A stretch of 64,000 nucleotides of DNA from Tetrahymena elliotti 4EA (taxonomy: Eukaryota; Ciliophora; Oligohymenophorea; Hymenostomatida; Tetrahymenidae). This document shows, piece by piece, positions 48,711 to 60,347 of this stretch (within the stretch, counting starts at the first letter, position 1; the number at the start of each line of letters is the position of its first letter). A program made the translations under genes and the position numbers. Below the pieces are notes generated by a model that saw nothing but the letters and a program-made list of their open reading frames with translations, made no database searches and was not told the DNA's origin. The DNA lies in NCBI GenBank assembly GCA_000231825.2, contig JH720351.1:62001-126000 (forward strand). The letters are read 5' to 3'.

Positions 48711-50297
48711 TTATATTTTTTGTATCTTTTTAATTTAAAAATAGAATTTAATCTTGATTAAAAACTAATTTTGAAAATCGGAAGTCAAATTTTATCAGAT
48801 ATGAATATAGTAAAGCAAGATTATAAATATAAAAAAATATCTTTAAATTCTTTGATAATTATGAGATTCATTAAATTTATTGAACTTAAAAATACAAAAT
48901 CCTAAATTTAACATCAGAACATAGTTTTCACTATTAATAGTAAAATCAAATACTCTTGTGAATTCACTTTTTTTTTGCTTCTTCACTTAATCAAAACATT
49001 CACCCTACAAATTAGGGTAAGCTAAGCATAATAAACAGGATTTCCTTACAAAATTAAAAACAATAAGGTTTTGTATATTTCAAGACTCTCATTACAAAAT
49101 GCCGAGAATATTCTGAAAAAAATATGGAATACTGAGTACTTCATTGCTTAGTTTTCAATTAAATTACTTTATAGATAAAATAATAGAAAAACTGAATTTT
49201 CACCTTACAAAAAATTAAGAGTAATCAAAGATTAGTACAGGTGAATACTTGTTGCATTAAATATCACAACAGTGCAGAATTTAGCAGATATAAAAAAAGG
49301 AACAAATAGATTTCTTTAGAGCTGATTTAAATTCTATTTTCATATTCATTTTTATTTATATTCACTTTAAAAGGATATGGATCCAATACATACATACATA
49401 AAAAATAAACTCCAAGATTTTTTATTAAAAGTTTCACTGACCTTTTTTAAAAGAAAAATTTTTAAACTAAAAATTAACAATTACAAAGTTTCTATTTAAA
49501 AATAGGAGGAGAGTCGAGCTTAATTAATAAAATGGTAGAGTGTATCTAAAAAAAATGACGATATAATTTTAAACAATATTTAATTTTAGTAATTTCATTT
49601 AAATTTGTAAAAATTCATTTCAGAAAAAAATATTTAATTTAAAATGATAAAATTGTTATTTTTCAATATATTTTGATAAAATTCGACTGAGTTTTTTAAA
49701 AAATGCTTCATTGTATGTTATTACAATATTTTAAGAACTCTGGCTTTTTAAAGTTAATACAAAGTTAGTTTGAATTAAAATATATATTATGAAGACCTTA
49801 GTCGATTTATAGGGCATTTTATATATTTAACTTAAATTATATCATATACATATATTCGCAGAATTATAATGTATAATGTTAGATATCTTAACTAAGATTA
49901 TTCCAAAGAGTTAATAAAATTAGTAATTCGATAATTTGCAATTCTTTAAAGTAAAAACCTCAAAAAAAATTACTAAAATCAGTATTTTAAGCTTAAAAAT
50001 AACAAAACCAAAAAATTATTGAAAAGCAAAGGATTGAGGAGTATCTGACAAAAGAATCCATATTTTTTGTATACCCTTAGTAGAAAAATCTTGAAATTCA
50101 TTTTAAAATAATTGAGAAATGAGTACAAGTCAGAATACTGATTAGCATACTGTAAATTATCACTTTTATTACAATTATATTGGAAAGACATCAAATGAAA
50201 TTTTATGATGTAAACAACAAAAATTGAAAAATTTGAAGAAAACCAAAACAATTCTGAACTAATTATGTATTAAAGCCTAGATAAACAAGAATTTAAG
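48711..50297. other. Intergenic
   Basis: Promoter side of the phosphatase gene on the left, start of the next plus-strand gene on the right. A+T-rich. The frame at 49979-50251 on the minus strand is Phe/Leu/Ile-driven and is not supported as a gene. Confidence 0.5.
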
Positions 50298-52731
50298 ATG
50301 AAGAATAAAGTAGTAAATAAAAAGATAAATTTTAAAAAAACCTAGTTAAATATTTATTTGATATTTAAAATTATAGAATTGTTATTTTTTTTAGTGTAAT
50401 ATTGAATTTTACCATAAAATAAATATTCTTTTTTAATATTAGGCAGTCAAAGTAGAAAAAATACAACTAAGTAACATCTAAAATGACATTGAATACTCAA
50501 CTCAACCTCCACTAAAAAGAAAAAACAAAATAAACAATAAATCTTATTCTAATCTATCTCAAGGGGCTTTAACTCCTACCAGTCCATTCTATTAAAAAGC
50601 AGCTATCAAGTCAAATTAAAACCAAAACTATTCATAGACCATAAAGAAGATATTTAAAACCATTAATTAAAATAAATAAGAAGATTTGAGGTAAAATTAA
50701 TTGACTCTTATTCATTTACAATCAATGATATATTTAGTGGCTATGGCTAATCTTTATTTCCTTATTTCTTCTCAAATTCATATCCTTAATTAAAAATCTA
50801 ATCTAATTAAATAAAATAATAGATTGGACTCATAATTTACTAGAACCTGTACGAACATAAAATCATTAAGAAGCTTTACTAACTTTTTTCAAAGTAAAAT
50901 AGAGGGATAGTAAAGAAGTTCTTCTTATAATAATTTGAATTATATGTAATAACCAAGTACGCCATAAACAAATAAATCTAAAAATAATGTATAGGATTAT
51001 TAGGGATAGTCTTCTTCTACTATCATAAATAACATGCCTTCTTAATCTTAATTCAATATTTATGCACGTCCAAAAGATAATAATACATCTTTAGAATAAA
51101 ATAAAGAATAATAGATTCCTTAAGAAATAAACAAGCTTTAAATGTTTAAAACTTATTAAAATCAGTATTCCAAAAGAAATTCAGTAGGAGGAGGAAAGAT
51201 AAATTGGATGAATTTCAAATACTAAAATTAACGTAGATCCTAAAACATAAGCATAGAAAATGTTTAATAACTTTGCATTAAAAACTATAAAACAGCTCAT
51301 AATATTTAGATAGACAAGTAGCAGCCAAATGAAAAGCAGAATAATAGTTAGTAAAACCAAAATAATTTATAAATATTAATAAACAATAAGGATTAAGAAT
51401 GTACTTCTAATGTCACAACTAATAATAGCTTATCCAAATAAATTAATAATGATGACATAATGAATACTCCAAATTAAAAAAATTCATAAAGTTCATCATT
51501 TATATTTTCTTCAAAAAATAAAAGAAGTAGTATAAGAAATAATAAAATTTATTCAAATGATATTAATAATTATTTAGGTAAATTTAAATAAATGAATTTG
51601 AATAGCATGTAAAACAATTACAAGATTTCAACATTCAGTGATTTTTCAAGATTGGAAAATTTCTAAAAAAAGTAATAAAATGAATATTAAGAATAGAACC
51701 AAACGCACACTCCTTCAAGCTCAAAAAATCTTAGTTTGTAAAACAGGATTTCATAAGATAAAGTAAAATAATATTTTTATTCTCCTGTAAAACCATGCTA
51801 TAATAACTTTACTTCATCATTGAATAGTATATATTAAACTAATAATACCCAATAAAGTAATAAATAAACCATAGATTAGACTTCTCCAATTAATAATAAG
51901 AGAAGTTCAGAAGATTCAAAGAGAGAAACTTAAGCTAATACTTTAGATGGGTAAGATTTAACTACTAAAAGCTAAAACGTTAATAAAAACAAAGAAGAGA
52001 CTATAGAAAATCAATAAGAGTTAGCTAATGTAAAATTGAATACTTCACCAGATGAGAAACTAAATAATATCTAGGAACAATCTTAAACAGCATCTTTTTA
52101 TAATAAAAACACTGAAAAATTAAACTTTAAGAAGACCTAAATCTTCCAAACCAAACAAAAAATTAAAACCAAAGAAATCAAAGTATATGATGACTCATTC
52201 AAGTTGTAAAGAAGATCTTCAAAGGGAAAGGGGAGCTTGGAATTTATTCAGCTACCTTTTTTTAGGAAAAAAGTAGTGGTTATTCCTAATAATGGAGAAT
52301 CATTCTATTCTGTAAAAGTTAATTAAAGCTAATAAAGTGTTGATTAAACACAAAAGAATAACAAAAACCAAAGTACCAATCTTCAGCATATTAATATTCC
52401 TTATAACCACTTTCGAAAATTTGGAGAACATATTTCCTCTCAATAGCAAATTAATCAGTCATTTTCTGACTATTTTAATTCTCCTATTAGCAATTATAAG
52501 TATCATAATTAAACAAACTTTTCAAGTAATTTAAAAGAAACTGAAAGAGATTCACTTTTACAAAACTTAAAACAACTTTAATTGCAAAAAGGAGCCAATA
52601 TTCTTAAATTAAAAGAAGCTCTAAAATCAAACTAAAGTGATACAATTATGGGATTAATCAGTCCTGAAAACAAATATCAGACTAACCTTTACTCTAAAAA
52701 ATATGAGCAATTTATTCAAAAAAAGAGATGA
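50298..52731 (+). CDS. Asn/Gln/Ser-rich protein, 722 residues
   Basis: The proposed exons are 50298-50309, 50443-50690 and 50823-52731, joined in phase. The tiny first exon (MKNK) is the least certain part; the second intron is supported because it restores a frame of uniform composition. The protein is built almost wholly of Asn, Gln, Ser, Lys and Thr with Tyr and Phe scattered through, and many Gln codons are TAA/TAG. One short less-biased patch near residue 550 (GSLEFIQLPFFRKKVVVIP) could fold or bind a partner. The C-terminal 60 residues look helical (LLQNLKQLQLQKGANILKLK). No known domain. Such low-complexity, prion-like proteins are common in ciliates. It is followed 600 bp on by a gene of the same character. 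Confidence 0.65.
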
Positions 52732-53329
52732 ACTAAAAAACTAAATAATATATAAATCTTTAAAATTCTTTAATTATTCCTTCAAAAATAATTTATTCAT
52801 AAATTATTTTTAATATTTTAATTTCTTAGATATTTTTAAAAATCCTAATATCTTTTTTGTAAATAGAAAATATATAACATTTATCTTTAAATCCAATTCC
52901 TTAAAATGTTAAAATTAAAAATTTTATCTACAATTAAAAAAATATTTTTTTTAATTCCAAATTTTTTTATTTTTAAATTAATAAGAGCCTATTTTATATT
53001 ATTTTTTAAATTATTTGTGATAACAACTAATTTGAATAATAAAACAGAATAATTTTTAGAGAAGATAAAACTTTTTATTTTTATAATAAATGATTTTTTT
53101 TAAAATAAAAACGATGAAGAGTCTATTTAAATAGTTTTAGTCTTTATACTTAAAAATGTTTTATTTTTGGAGAAAGCTTTTGATACAACAAATGTATTTA
53201 GTAATTTTTTAATAAGAATTACTATTAACTATCATTTAAAAAATTTTAATTTAGTAATTAAAAATAAATTAATTGAAGGTATCAAGCAAGTATCAACAAA
53301 TAAAAATAGATTTATTTAAACTTTAAAGT
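52732..53329. other. Intergenic
   Basis: A+T-rich spacer between two tandem Asn/Gln-rich genes. No feature recognised. Confidence 0.5.
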
Positions 53330-55288
53330 ATGAAAAGGAAATTGAGAAATGAAGCCGCCTTTGATTTTGGACCTTGGAAAACATCAAACTAAAATAACCT
53401 AAATACTTTTTATATTCAAAATTTATTGTAATTAGATTAAAAAGATGGAATAAATTTAGATATCGACTAGGATAATAATGAAGAACAATTTCAAAGCTAG
53501 CTTTATAAAAATAGCAATTTACTAGATGAAAATTTTAGAATTCAAAGCAAAAATTTGTTGAAGAATAATTCTGAGCCCAGTTTTTAACTTAAGAACTCTT
53601 AAATAAGTAGTCTTCAAGCTACTCCAAAAAATTCACAATAAAACTTACCCTTTAAAAACAATTATGATTTTTCCAATTGCATTACTCCTTCTCTTAGAAA
53701 AAGTTTAGGCTCAAATCAAGAAAAAAAAAGATCAAATTCTAGAAAGAGGATTGAAAGTAATATGTAGGATAATAATTATAATTAATTCAAGGTACTGAAA
53801 AATGATTTTAAAGATGAATAACCCTTAAATCAAGAGAATAAATTAAACAACCAAAGCATTAAAAACAAAATCTCTATACAACTTGATAATGATTTATATG
53901 AAAAACTAACTATGAATCTCAAATATGAAGATGTAGAGAAGTTTTACAAGTAAAAATTTTAGTAAAATCCTCAAAAAATAGGGTATCAGCATAGCCAAAC
54001 AGAGCCAGTGTCAACATAAAACTCTATTACAGATTTATTGAACTCTGAAAAATAAAGATAAGGTTTAAAGTAGAAGTAGGAGTTTAATAGATAATTAATT
54101 TAATATGGTCAGTAAACTCTTTAAAATAGTAACTTCCTCGATAGTAGCATTAAAGAATTTCAAAATAATTAAAAGAACAAAATATAAACTGTGAATTCAC
54201 CTGTCTTTGGATCTTCTAGAGTAAATTCTATTATTTAATTTCCTAACTCTATTAAAAAATTTATAATTTAAAAGGAGAAATAGTCCATATCAGATAATAT
54301 TAATAATGCTTTAAATTCACTGAAAAATTTTAACATAAAACCTAATTTTTAAGATAAAAAATTTAAGTTTTCAAGTGAGTCATTTTAATAAAATGATTAA
54401 TAATAATAAATGTACTAAAAAAAATAATTTGAAAAGAATTCTTCATTTATCCCTTCTTATAAAGAAATTGAAAAGCAATTAAAAGAAGAAAAAAATAATT
54501 AAATATCTTAAAATATAAATGAGGACATCGTTTAGAGACAAAAATCTAAAACATTAAATTCACAAAGTTCTCCAAACGATTAGAAATATTAACTTTTGAG
54601 CAATAAAAAAAGGCCATCAATAAATACAATTTAATTAAAAAAGTTATCATTTAATCTACCAATATGCTAAGATTCAATAGTTTAATAAATTGATTAGTAA
54701 ATTGAAGGAATTAATTAAAGTCCTCACAATAATAGAAATAATAAAAATAATTAAATTGAAAATTCTATTTACTATTAGTACATCTAGTAAAAGATCATAA
54801 ACAAAGGAATCAAAGGATAGAAAGTCAGAAATTTCTTTGCTTGTTAAAAAAATCTTTTAAGAAGTTGCCCTAATTAAATTGAAATAAATTAAAATCAAAA
54901 TGAATAAACTCAAAATCTAAAGACAAATGCCAAAGAATATAGTGAAAGTAAAACATATAAATAAATATCAGCTTACCTAAACAACGAGAGCTCAATAATT
55001 CAAAAAAGTGAGAACTCTAGCCCTACCTAGTTAATATAAAACAGCTATAATAATTAAATAAATGATAAGCCAAATTACCCAACTGCAAAAAGAAACGAAT
55101 TAGCATAACATAAATCAGAATTAAGCTAAATATATCAATACTTAAATTCTCAAGAAACTCCTAATAAGTTTTTTATAGACTAAAATTTAAACCAGTCTTT
55201 AATCAAAGTTTCTCTTCTTAAATATAATTTAAATTCCATTGGTGGTAAAAAATTTAAATTTAAAGATTTAAACACACTACCAATATGA
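53330..55288 (+). CDS. Asn/Gln/Lys-rich protein, 652 residues
   Basis: A single uninterrupted frame of 653 codons from ATG at 53330 to TGA at 55286-55288, without introns. The N-terminus MKRKLRNEAAFDFGPWKTSN is the most distinctive part and may be a conserved linear motif. The rest is low-complexity Asn, Gln, Lys, Ser with short aliphatic-rich helices, such as NDLYEKLTMNLKYEDVEKFY near residue 185 and KIINKGIKGQKVRNFFACQK near 495. The latter is IQ-like in pattern and could bind calmodulin (weak inference). The C-terminal 40 residues (SLIKVSLLKYNLNSIGGKKF) are less biased. No enzyme motif. It resembles its left neighbour only in composition; I could not align them by eye. Confidence 0.7.
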
Positions 55289-55962
55289 ATAAATTTAAAT
55301 TAAAAATGGAAAAAATGCTGTTATATATATTATAATAACTATCTTTCATCAGATAATTCGATTTTTTTAAACTATCAAAAAAATATTTGTTATTTCAAAA
55401 ATAAATTTCAAATGAATTTAATGATATTTCTGTTTCTAATTAAAATATAAAATTAGCCAAAATAAATTAAGCTAAAATTTATTGTAAATACATTTTATTT
55501 TAACAAATTAACAATTTTTAATGAAATGTTTTATAAATTTTTTTGATAAAAATAAATAGTTTTACTTTCTCATCAAAAGTCATCTTAAAATTGCTATTAT
55601 CTTAAATAATTTTTTAAAAATAACATAAACTCTTGTTTTTATTTTTTAAATTACTAAAAAATTAAATTTCCTAAAAAAATGAGAGAAATTCCTTTTCTTT
55701 TTTAGCTGTATTTTTTACCATAATATAAAAAAACAATTTTATGTTCATGAAAATCTTAAAATGATTAATCCAAAAAATGTTTTGCATTTTATTATTAATT
55801 ATTTATTATTCTGGGTTAATATTCAAAATTTGATCAGCAATAGTTTGTTCGTTGCTTCATATTAATGTTTGTTAAAAAAAATCAAATGAAAATTTGAAAT
55901 TATTAATTAATTCCTTAATAAATAAAGATACTGAATTTTTTACTTATTAATTAGATACAAAT
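55289..55962. other. Intergenic
   Basis: A+T-rich, nothing recognised. Confidence 0.5.
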
Positions 55963-58487
55963 ATGGAATTTAATAGTTACGAATACTATTAATATGAAGT
56001 ATCTTTAGCTAAACTGATTCAGCTAATTATTGATAGATCAAAAGAAGTAATTATTTGAAATATTTTAATTGATATTTAGCTCATCATTTAATACCTTTAC
56101 AAAGATAGAAGAATTTAAATTAACATATATAAATCATTGTAAATTTGATGCTTATAATTTGTTCTGTACAATTGATGAAAATAAATAAAAATTCATTACA
56201 TGCCTAGAAATTATGAAATTGGTCAGGTTAGTATCTACTTATCATATTCAAGCTTCATAAAAAATCATTTATTTCTAAATAATAACAGAAGAAATTGCAT
56301 TAGTGTTAAGCAAAAAGAAGTAGAATTTCTTATTGATAGATATTCATCATTAAAATAGCTCTTATTCTTTAAAGAGTAATTAAATTACATCTTATTTTAT
56401 CAAAAAGTAATTCATTTTTCTCTCAGTTTTCTTAAATTAGTACTTCCACAAGGAGATGAAGATATGATTGACTCAGTTGTTAAATAGAGCATAGGAGTGG
56501 TTTTAGACTAAGGAAATAAAATATCCCCTTTTATTGAGTAAAAAGTATCTGAATTAATAGAGAAAGAAATTAAATTTTTTAGAGAACTATAAGATTATAA
56601 AGTTTCTATTGCTGAAAAATATTAATGGAGTTTTAGGCTAGCAATTTAAGTTTTCATGAAGGGATAATAAGGTGATATAACACCTAAAATGTAAATTTAT
56701 TTACAGATTTCAATTATTTTTTGTTCAAGTTTTGAGAAAATAATTTAGATTTAATTTATTTAAATAAATCATTTAGGATTGATGAGTTTATGAAAGTTAA
56801 TGGAAATGGGAAATACAATTCTGTGGATTTTAAGTACATAAAGATTAGATTTAGCCAATCTGAAAATGTATAAGGCCTTACTTAATAGGAGTTTGGGGAC
56901 ATGGTTTATCCATATGAGTTTTTTTATGATCCAAATGATGAGAAATATTAAAATTATAAGTCTTAAGAATAAGAAGTTGAAGAAGAAAAATAAGTGCTTA
57001 AAAAGATAAAAGAGAAAGAAGAATTTGATAAAAAGTTTAAAATTATTGGAGATTTTATTAAGGATCCTGAGTATTATGAGTAGCCTGAAAATATTATTTA
57101 GTATTTTGAAGAAAACAAATTTCGTAAGCTGTACTAAAACCTTAAAAATTTTGATTTTTACACAGAATTCGCAAAGGAAAAAATAATTTATAAAGAGCCA
57201 AAGAAGAAAGAAGAGGCAGAAATTTTAGATTTCTATGAAACAATCAAATAACACTAAAGAGAGCTTAAAAAGCAAGCACTTTAGGAGAAGAAAGCAAAAT
57301 AGAAATATAAAAATCCTTATTTAAATGAATATAAAGGATTAGAAGATTAAGAGGAATAAGAAGATTTATTTGATACAAGTAACATGCCTCATCTTAGAGA
57401 TTATAAAAGACAATTAAAATATGAAACTCCAAATAGACCCATGTCATTAAAGCACCTTGTAAAGCTAATTAAAGCTGATAGAAATATTTTATTGTATGAA
57501 TAGCCTGAAATAAAAATATTGAAGAGACAGGAGTTGTTTAAAACAATAAAAGGTGAGCTGAAAAAGTAAGAACTTAGAAAGTAGGTTATTGATAATTAAA
57601 TTGAAAGTATTAAAATTAAAGACAAAAAAGATGCTGAAACAGAAAAAAAGAAACTTTTTTCAGCTTTCTCAGAGTACAGTATGATGGAAGATGTTAATAC
57701 TTCATCTCCCAAATAGAATAGCACTTATAATACATATTTATACAAAAACTCTCAATAAAAAAATATTTCTTTTGGGGAATCTCTCCGTATACAAACTAGT
57801 GATAATAAATCAGATTCAAAGCTAATTAAACCATTTTCAATCTCACCAGATAAAAAGAATAAAAGTAATGTGTTTTTCTAGAGCTCTATTTTTGATAGTC
57901 AGAACAGCTTGTAAGAAAATAATAAATATGCCAAAAAAAGACCATCTTCAGCTATAGAAAAAGTTTAAAAAAGTGTATACATATTGGAATAAATAGATGA
58001 GAATCCATAAGAGAAGTTTGATTATTCTAAATTCCCATCTAAAATAATTGATGAATAAATAAAAAATCTATAAACTCTCAAAAGAGAAATCAATCCAATT
58101 ATGAAATAAGGATCTGCTACAACTAAAAAAGGTCAAGAATCCTACAATTCTCTTGATAACTCTTAACTATCATTAGATTATTTAGAAAAAGTCAAAGGAG
58201 TATTTCCTACTGTAGATAATATGACTATAGCTTAAATATTAGATAAAATGAAAACCAATCCTTAAAAAAATGAATTTCCAAATTTAGATAATTAGGAGAC
58301 TGTCAAGTTAAATCGTAAAGTCCCTTAGTAACCTGAATAGGATATTATAAAATAAACCTAAAAAGAGATCATTCAATTTAATCTTATAACAGCTATTAAA
58401 AGATAGAAAATGATGCAAAAAATATTTGATAAAAGTACTTTAGGAGACTACCCAAACACATAAATCTATAAAAAATATTATTATTGA
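55963..58487 (+). CDS. Protein with degenerate EF-hand pairs, 772 residues
   Basis: Exons 55963-56046, 56105-56226, 56289-56690 and 56777-58487, phase-matched over introns of 58, 62 and 86 bp, give 772 residues. Residues 28-110 have the spacing of a paired EF-hand: AYNLFCTIDENKQKFITCLE, then EVEFLIDRYSSLKQLLFFKE, where Tetrahymena EF-hand proteins usually have a D-rich loop and RYD...L.F.EF. A second pair lies at 170-225, with MKGQQGDITPKMIDEFMK and FKYIKIRFS...LTQQEFGDMVYP. Most calcium-ligand positions lack Asp/Glu, so calcium binding is doubtful. The remaining 500 residues are charged coiled coil (Lys/Glu/Gln), then a Ser/Asn-rich tail with a short helical end. Likely a structural or scaffold protein, perhaps cytoskeletal (inference). 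Confidence 0.7.
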
Positions 58488-59434
58488 TTCTTCATTTTCT
58501 TATTTTCATTTCTAATTAAAATTATCAATAAAATAAATCAATAAATATATCTATTTGTTTTTGTTTTATATTTTTTTAATAAATTATTTGAAAGAAATAG
58601 GGTAAAATTTTTCAAAATTTTTGACATGAATCAGTTTATTTTTAGATCATTCATCATTATAAAAAGTTGAATATTTTCTTTAATTTTGATAAAAATATTA
58701 AAACTGTTTCATTAAAGAAGGAAAATGGTTTTTACTTAAATAAATAAGTAAAGTTTTAGTGAATGAGCTAATTAATACGTGTAAATAAGATCTAATGAGT
58801 GAGTTAATAAATTAAAAAGAAATTAAGATTAATATTTGAAATTTAAAAAAATACTTTAACATAAAATTTAATGGTATTTATTATTTTAAAAAAATTTTTG
58901 ATATAAATTAACTAATTTTTTTAAAGGCTCCTAAACTATTAATTTTGTTCAGCTTTTTTGAAATGAAGATTTCTTAATAAAAATTAGTTATTTGTTTTTA
59001 TTAATATTATTGAGATAGACCTTAACTTTTAATTTAAACAAACAATTTTAAGTAAAATAAAATATTGGCGCCACTCAGCAAATAATTTATTTCAATTAGA
59101 AATGTAATTAATCAGATAAAAAACTATCGATAAGATTTTGGAACAAGTAAATATCCTCTCTTTTATAAAAGCAAATATTTTTGATAGAAGTTTGAATAAA
59201 ATATTTTAAAAAACAAATTTATTGATATTAAAATATTTTATGCATAATAAATTAAATTAAACAATATTCTAACAAGATTTATTTCATCTAAGTTATTACA
59301 TGAGAATATCAATGTGATTTTGAATACTTTATTAATTTAATTAGATAAAACTTTGAAAATTGCTGTAAACAATTATTAACTAGCTAAAATTTATTAAGTT
59401 GAATAAAAAAAGGTTGTACTAACAAGTGAAAAAA
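58488..59434. other. Intergenic
   Basis: A+T-rich, nothing recognised. Confidence 0.5.
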
Positions 59435-60155
59435 ATGTAAAATATAGAATATAGAATTTCTTAGTTATATAAAATAGATTGGGATTAAGTAAAGAATATT
59501 CAAAGTAGATCAAGTTAAGAATGCATGTTTACAGATAAGAGTGCTGAGTATTTTATCAAAGTAAATTTACTTTAGATGGACACTATAGATAGGATAACAA
59601 TAGGTTTTGCATAATTTATGAATTTCAGTATGATAATTCAGTTTTAAATTATCTTATAAAATAGGATTTTGGAATATACCAAAAATTAATATTAAATTTC
59701 ATGATTATATATCAAAGCTATTATATGATAGAGATTTTAACTTAATTTCTCATAAAGACTTCCTTAATTTTGATGAGAAATAAAAAAAACCTATCGAGAA
59801 GTCATTAGATATTGTAAGAATTTAATAAATATAATTAAATAATAATATTTTACTTATTTATTAGTAATGTGATAAGAAAGTACATCATGTAATATTGAAT
59901 TTCTCTAATCCTTATTATTAAGAAAAGAATGATGTGATGAGTATCTTCTATATATTATTAGAAAAGAAAGCTCCTGATTTTGATAAACTAAACTTGCCTG
60001 AAAAAAATAAGTTGAATATTTAAAATTCATCACCTAGTTTATAATTCAACTTCTAGCCTGAGCAAAAACCAAAAAAAGAGCTGTAAATTATTTATTAGAG
60101 ATTATATTTTTAAAATGTTAGCTAGACACCTTTTTACAACTATTTTAAATTTTGA
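59435..60155 (+). CDS. Unknown protein, 210 residues
   Basis: Exons 59435-59627, 59665-59813 and 59865-60155, phase-matched, ending in TGA. The first intron would be only 37 bp (GTATGATA...AAAATAG), near the lower limit. If it is wrong, the middle of the protein changes. The product has balanced composition, with MDTIDRITIGFAQFMNFRFW, FHDYISKLLYDRDFNLISHK and VHHVILNFSNPYYQEKND, suggesting a folded alpha/beta domain. A Pro/Lys/Gln-rich end follows. No family was recognised. The start ATG is the first in the frame; an upstream exon cannot be excluded. Confidence 0.5.
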
Positions 60156-60347
60156 TAAAAATGCATTTTATGCTATCAATAATTATTGATAAAACTTATA
60201 AAATTTTGTGAGAATTAATTAGTTTATGTAAAAAGATTATTTGAAGTTAGCAAACAGAATTTTAAATATTTTAGAATAAATGTTACATTATTTTAGCTTA
60301 AAAAACATATGTTTTAATGAAAAAATAGGTAAATCAATTAGCTGTAG

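Larger units (their letters stand above)
47630..48960. repeat. Tandem segmental duplication, right unit
   Basis: Second unit of the duplication that includes 45360-46870, repeat distance about 2.25-2.3 kb. This unit keeps the original 5' end of the phosphatase gene and its promoter, but part of its coding sequence is replaced by N. Confidence 0.8.

Noticed and set aside
49979..50251. 90-codon minus-strand frame
   Set aside because: Phe/Leu/Ile-rich composition typical of non-coding sequence here; no supporting signals.
52337..52534. 65-codon plus-strand hydrophobic frame
   Set aside because: Shadow of the Asn/Gln-rich gene in another frame.
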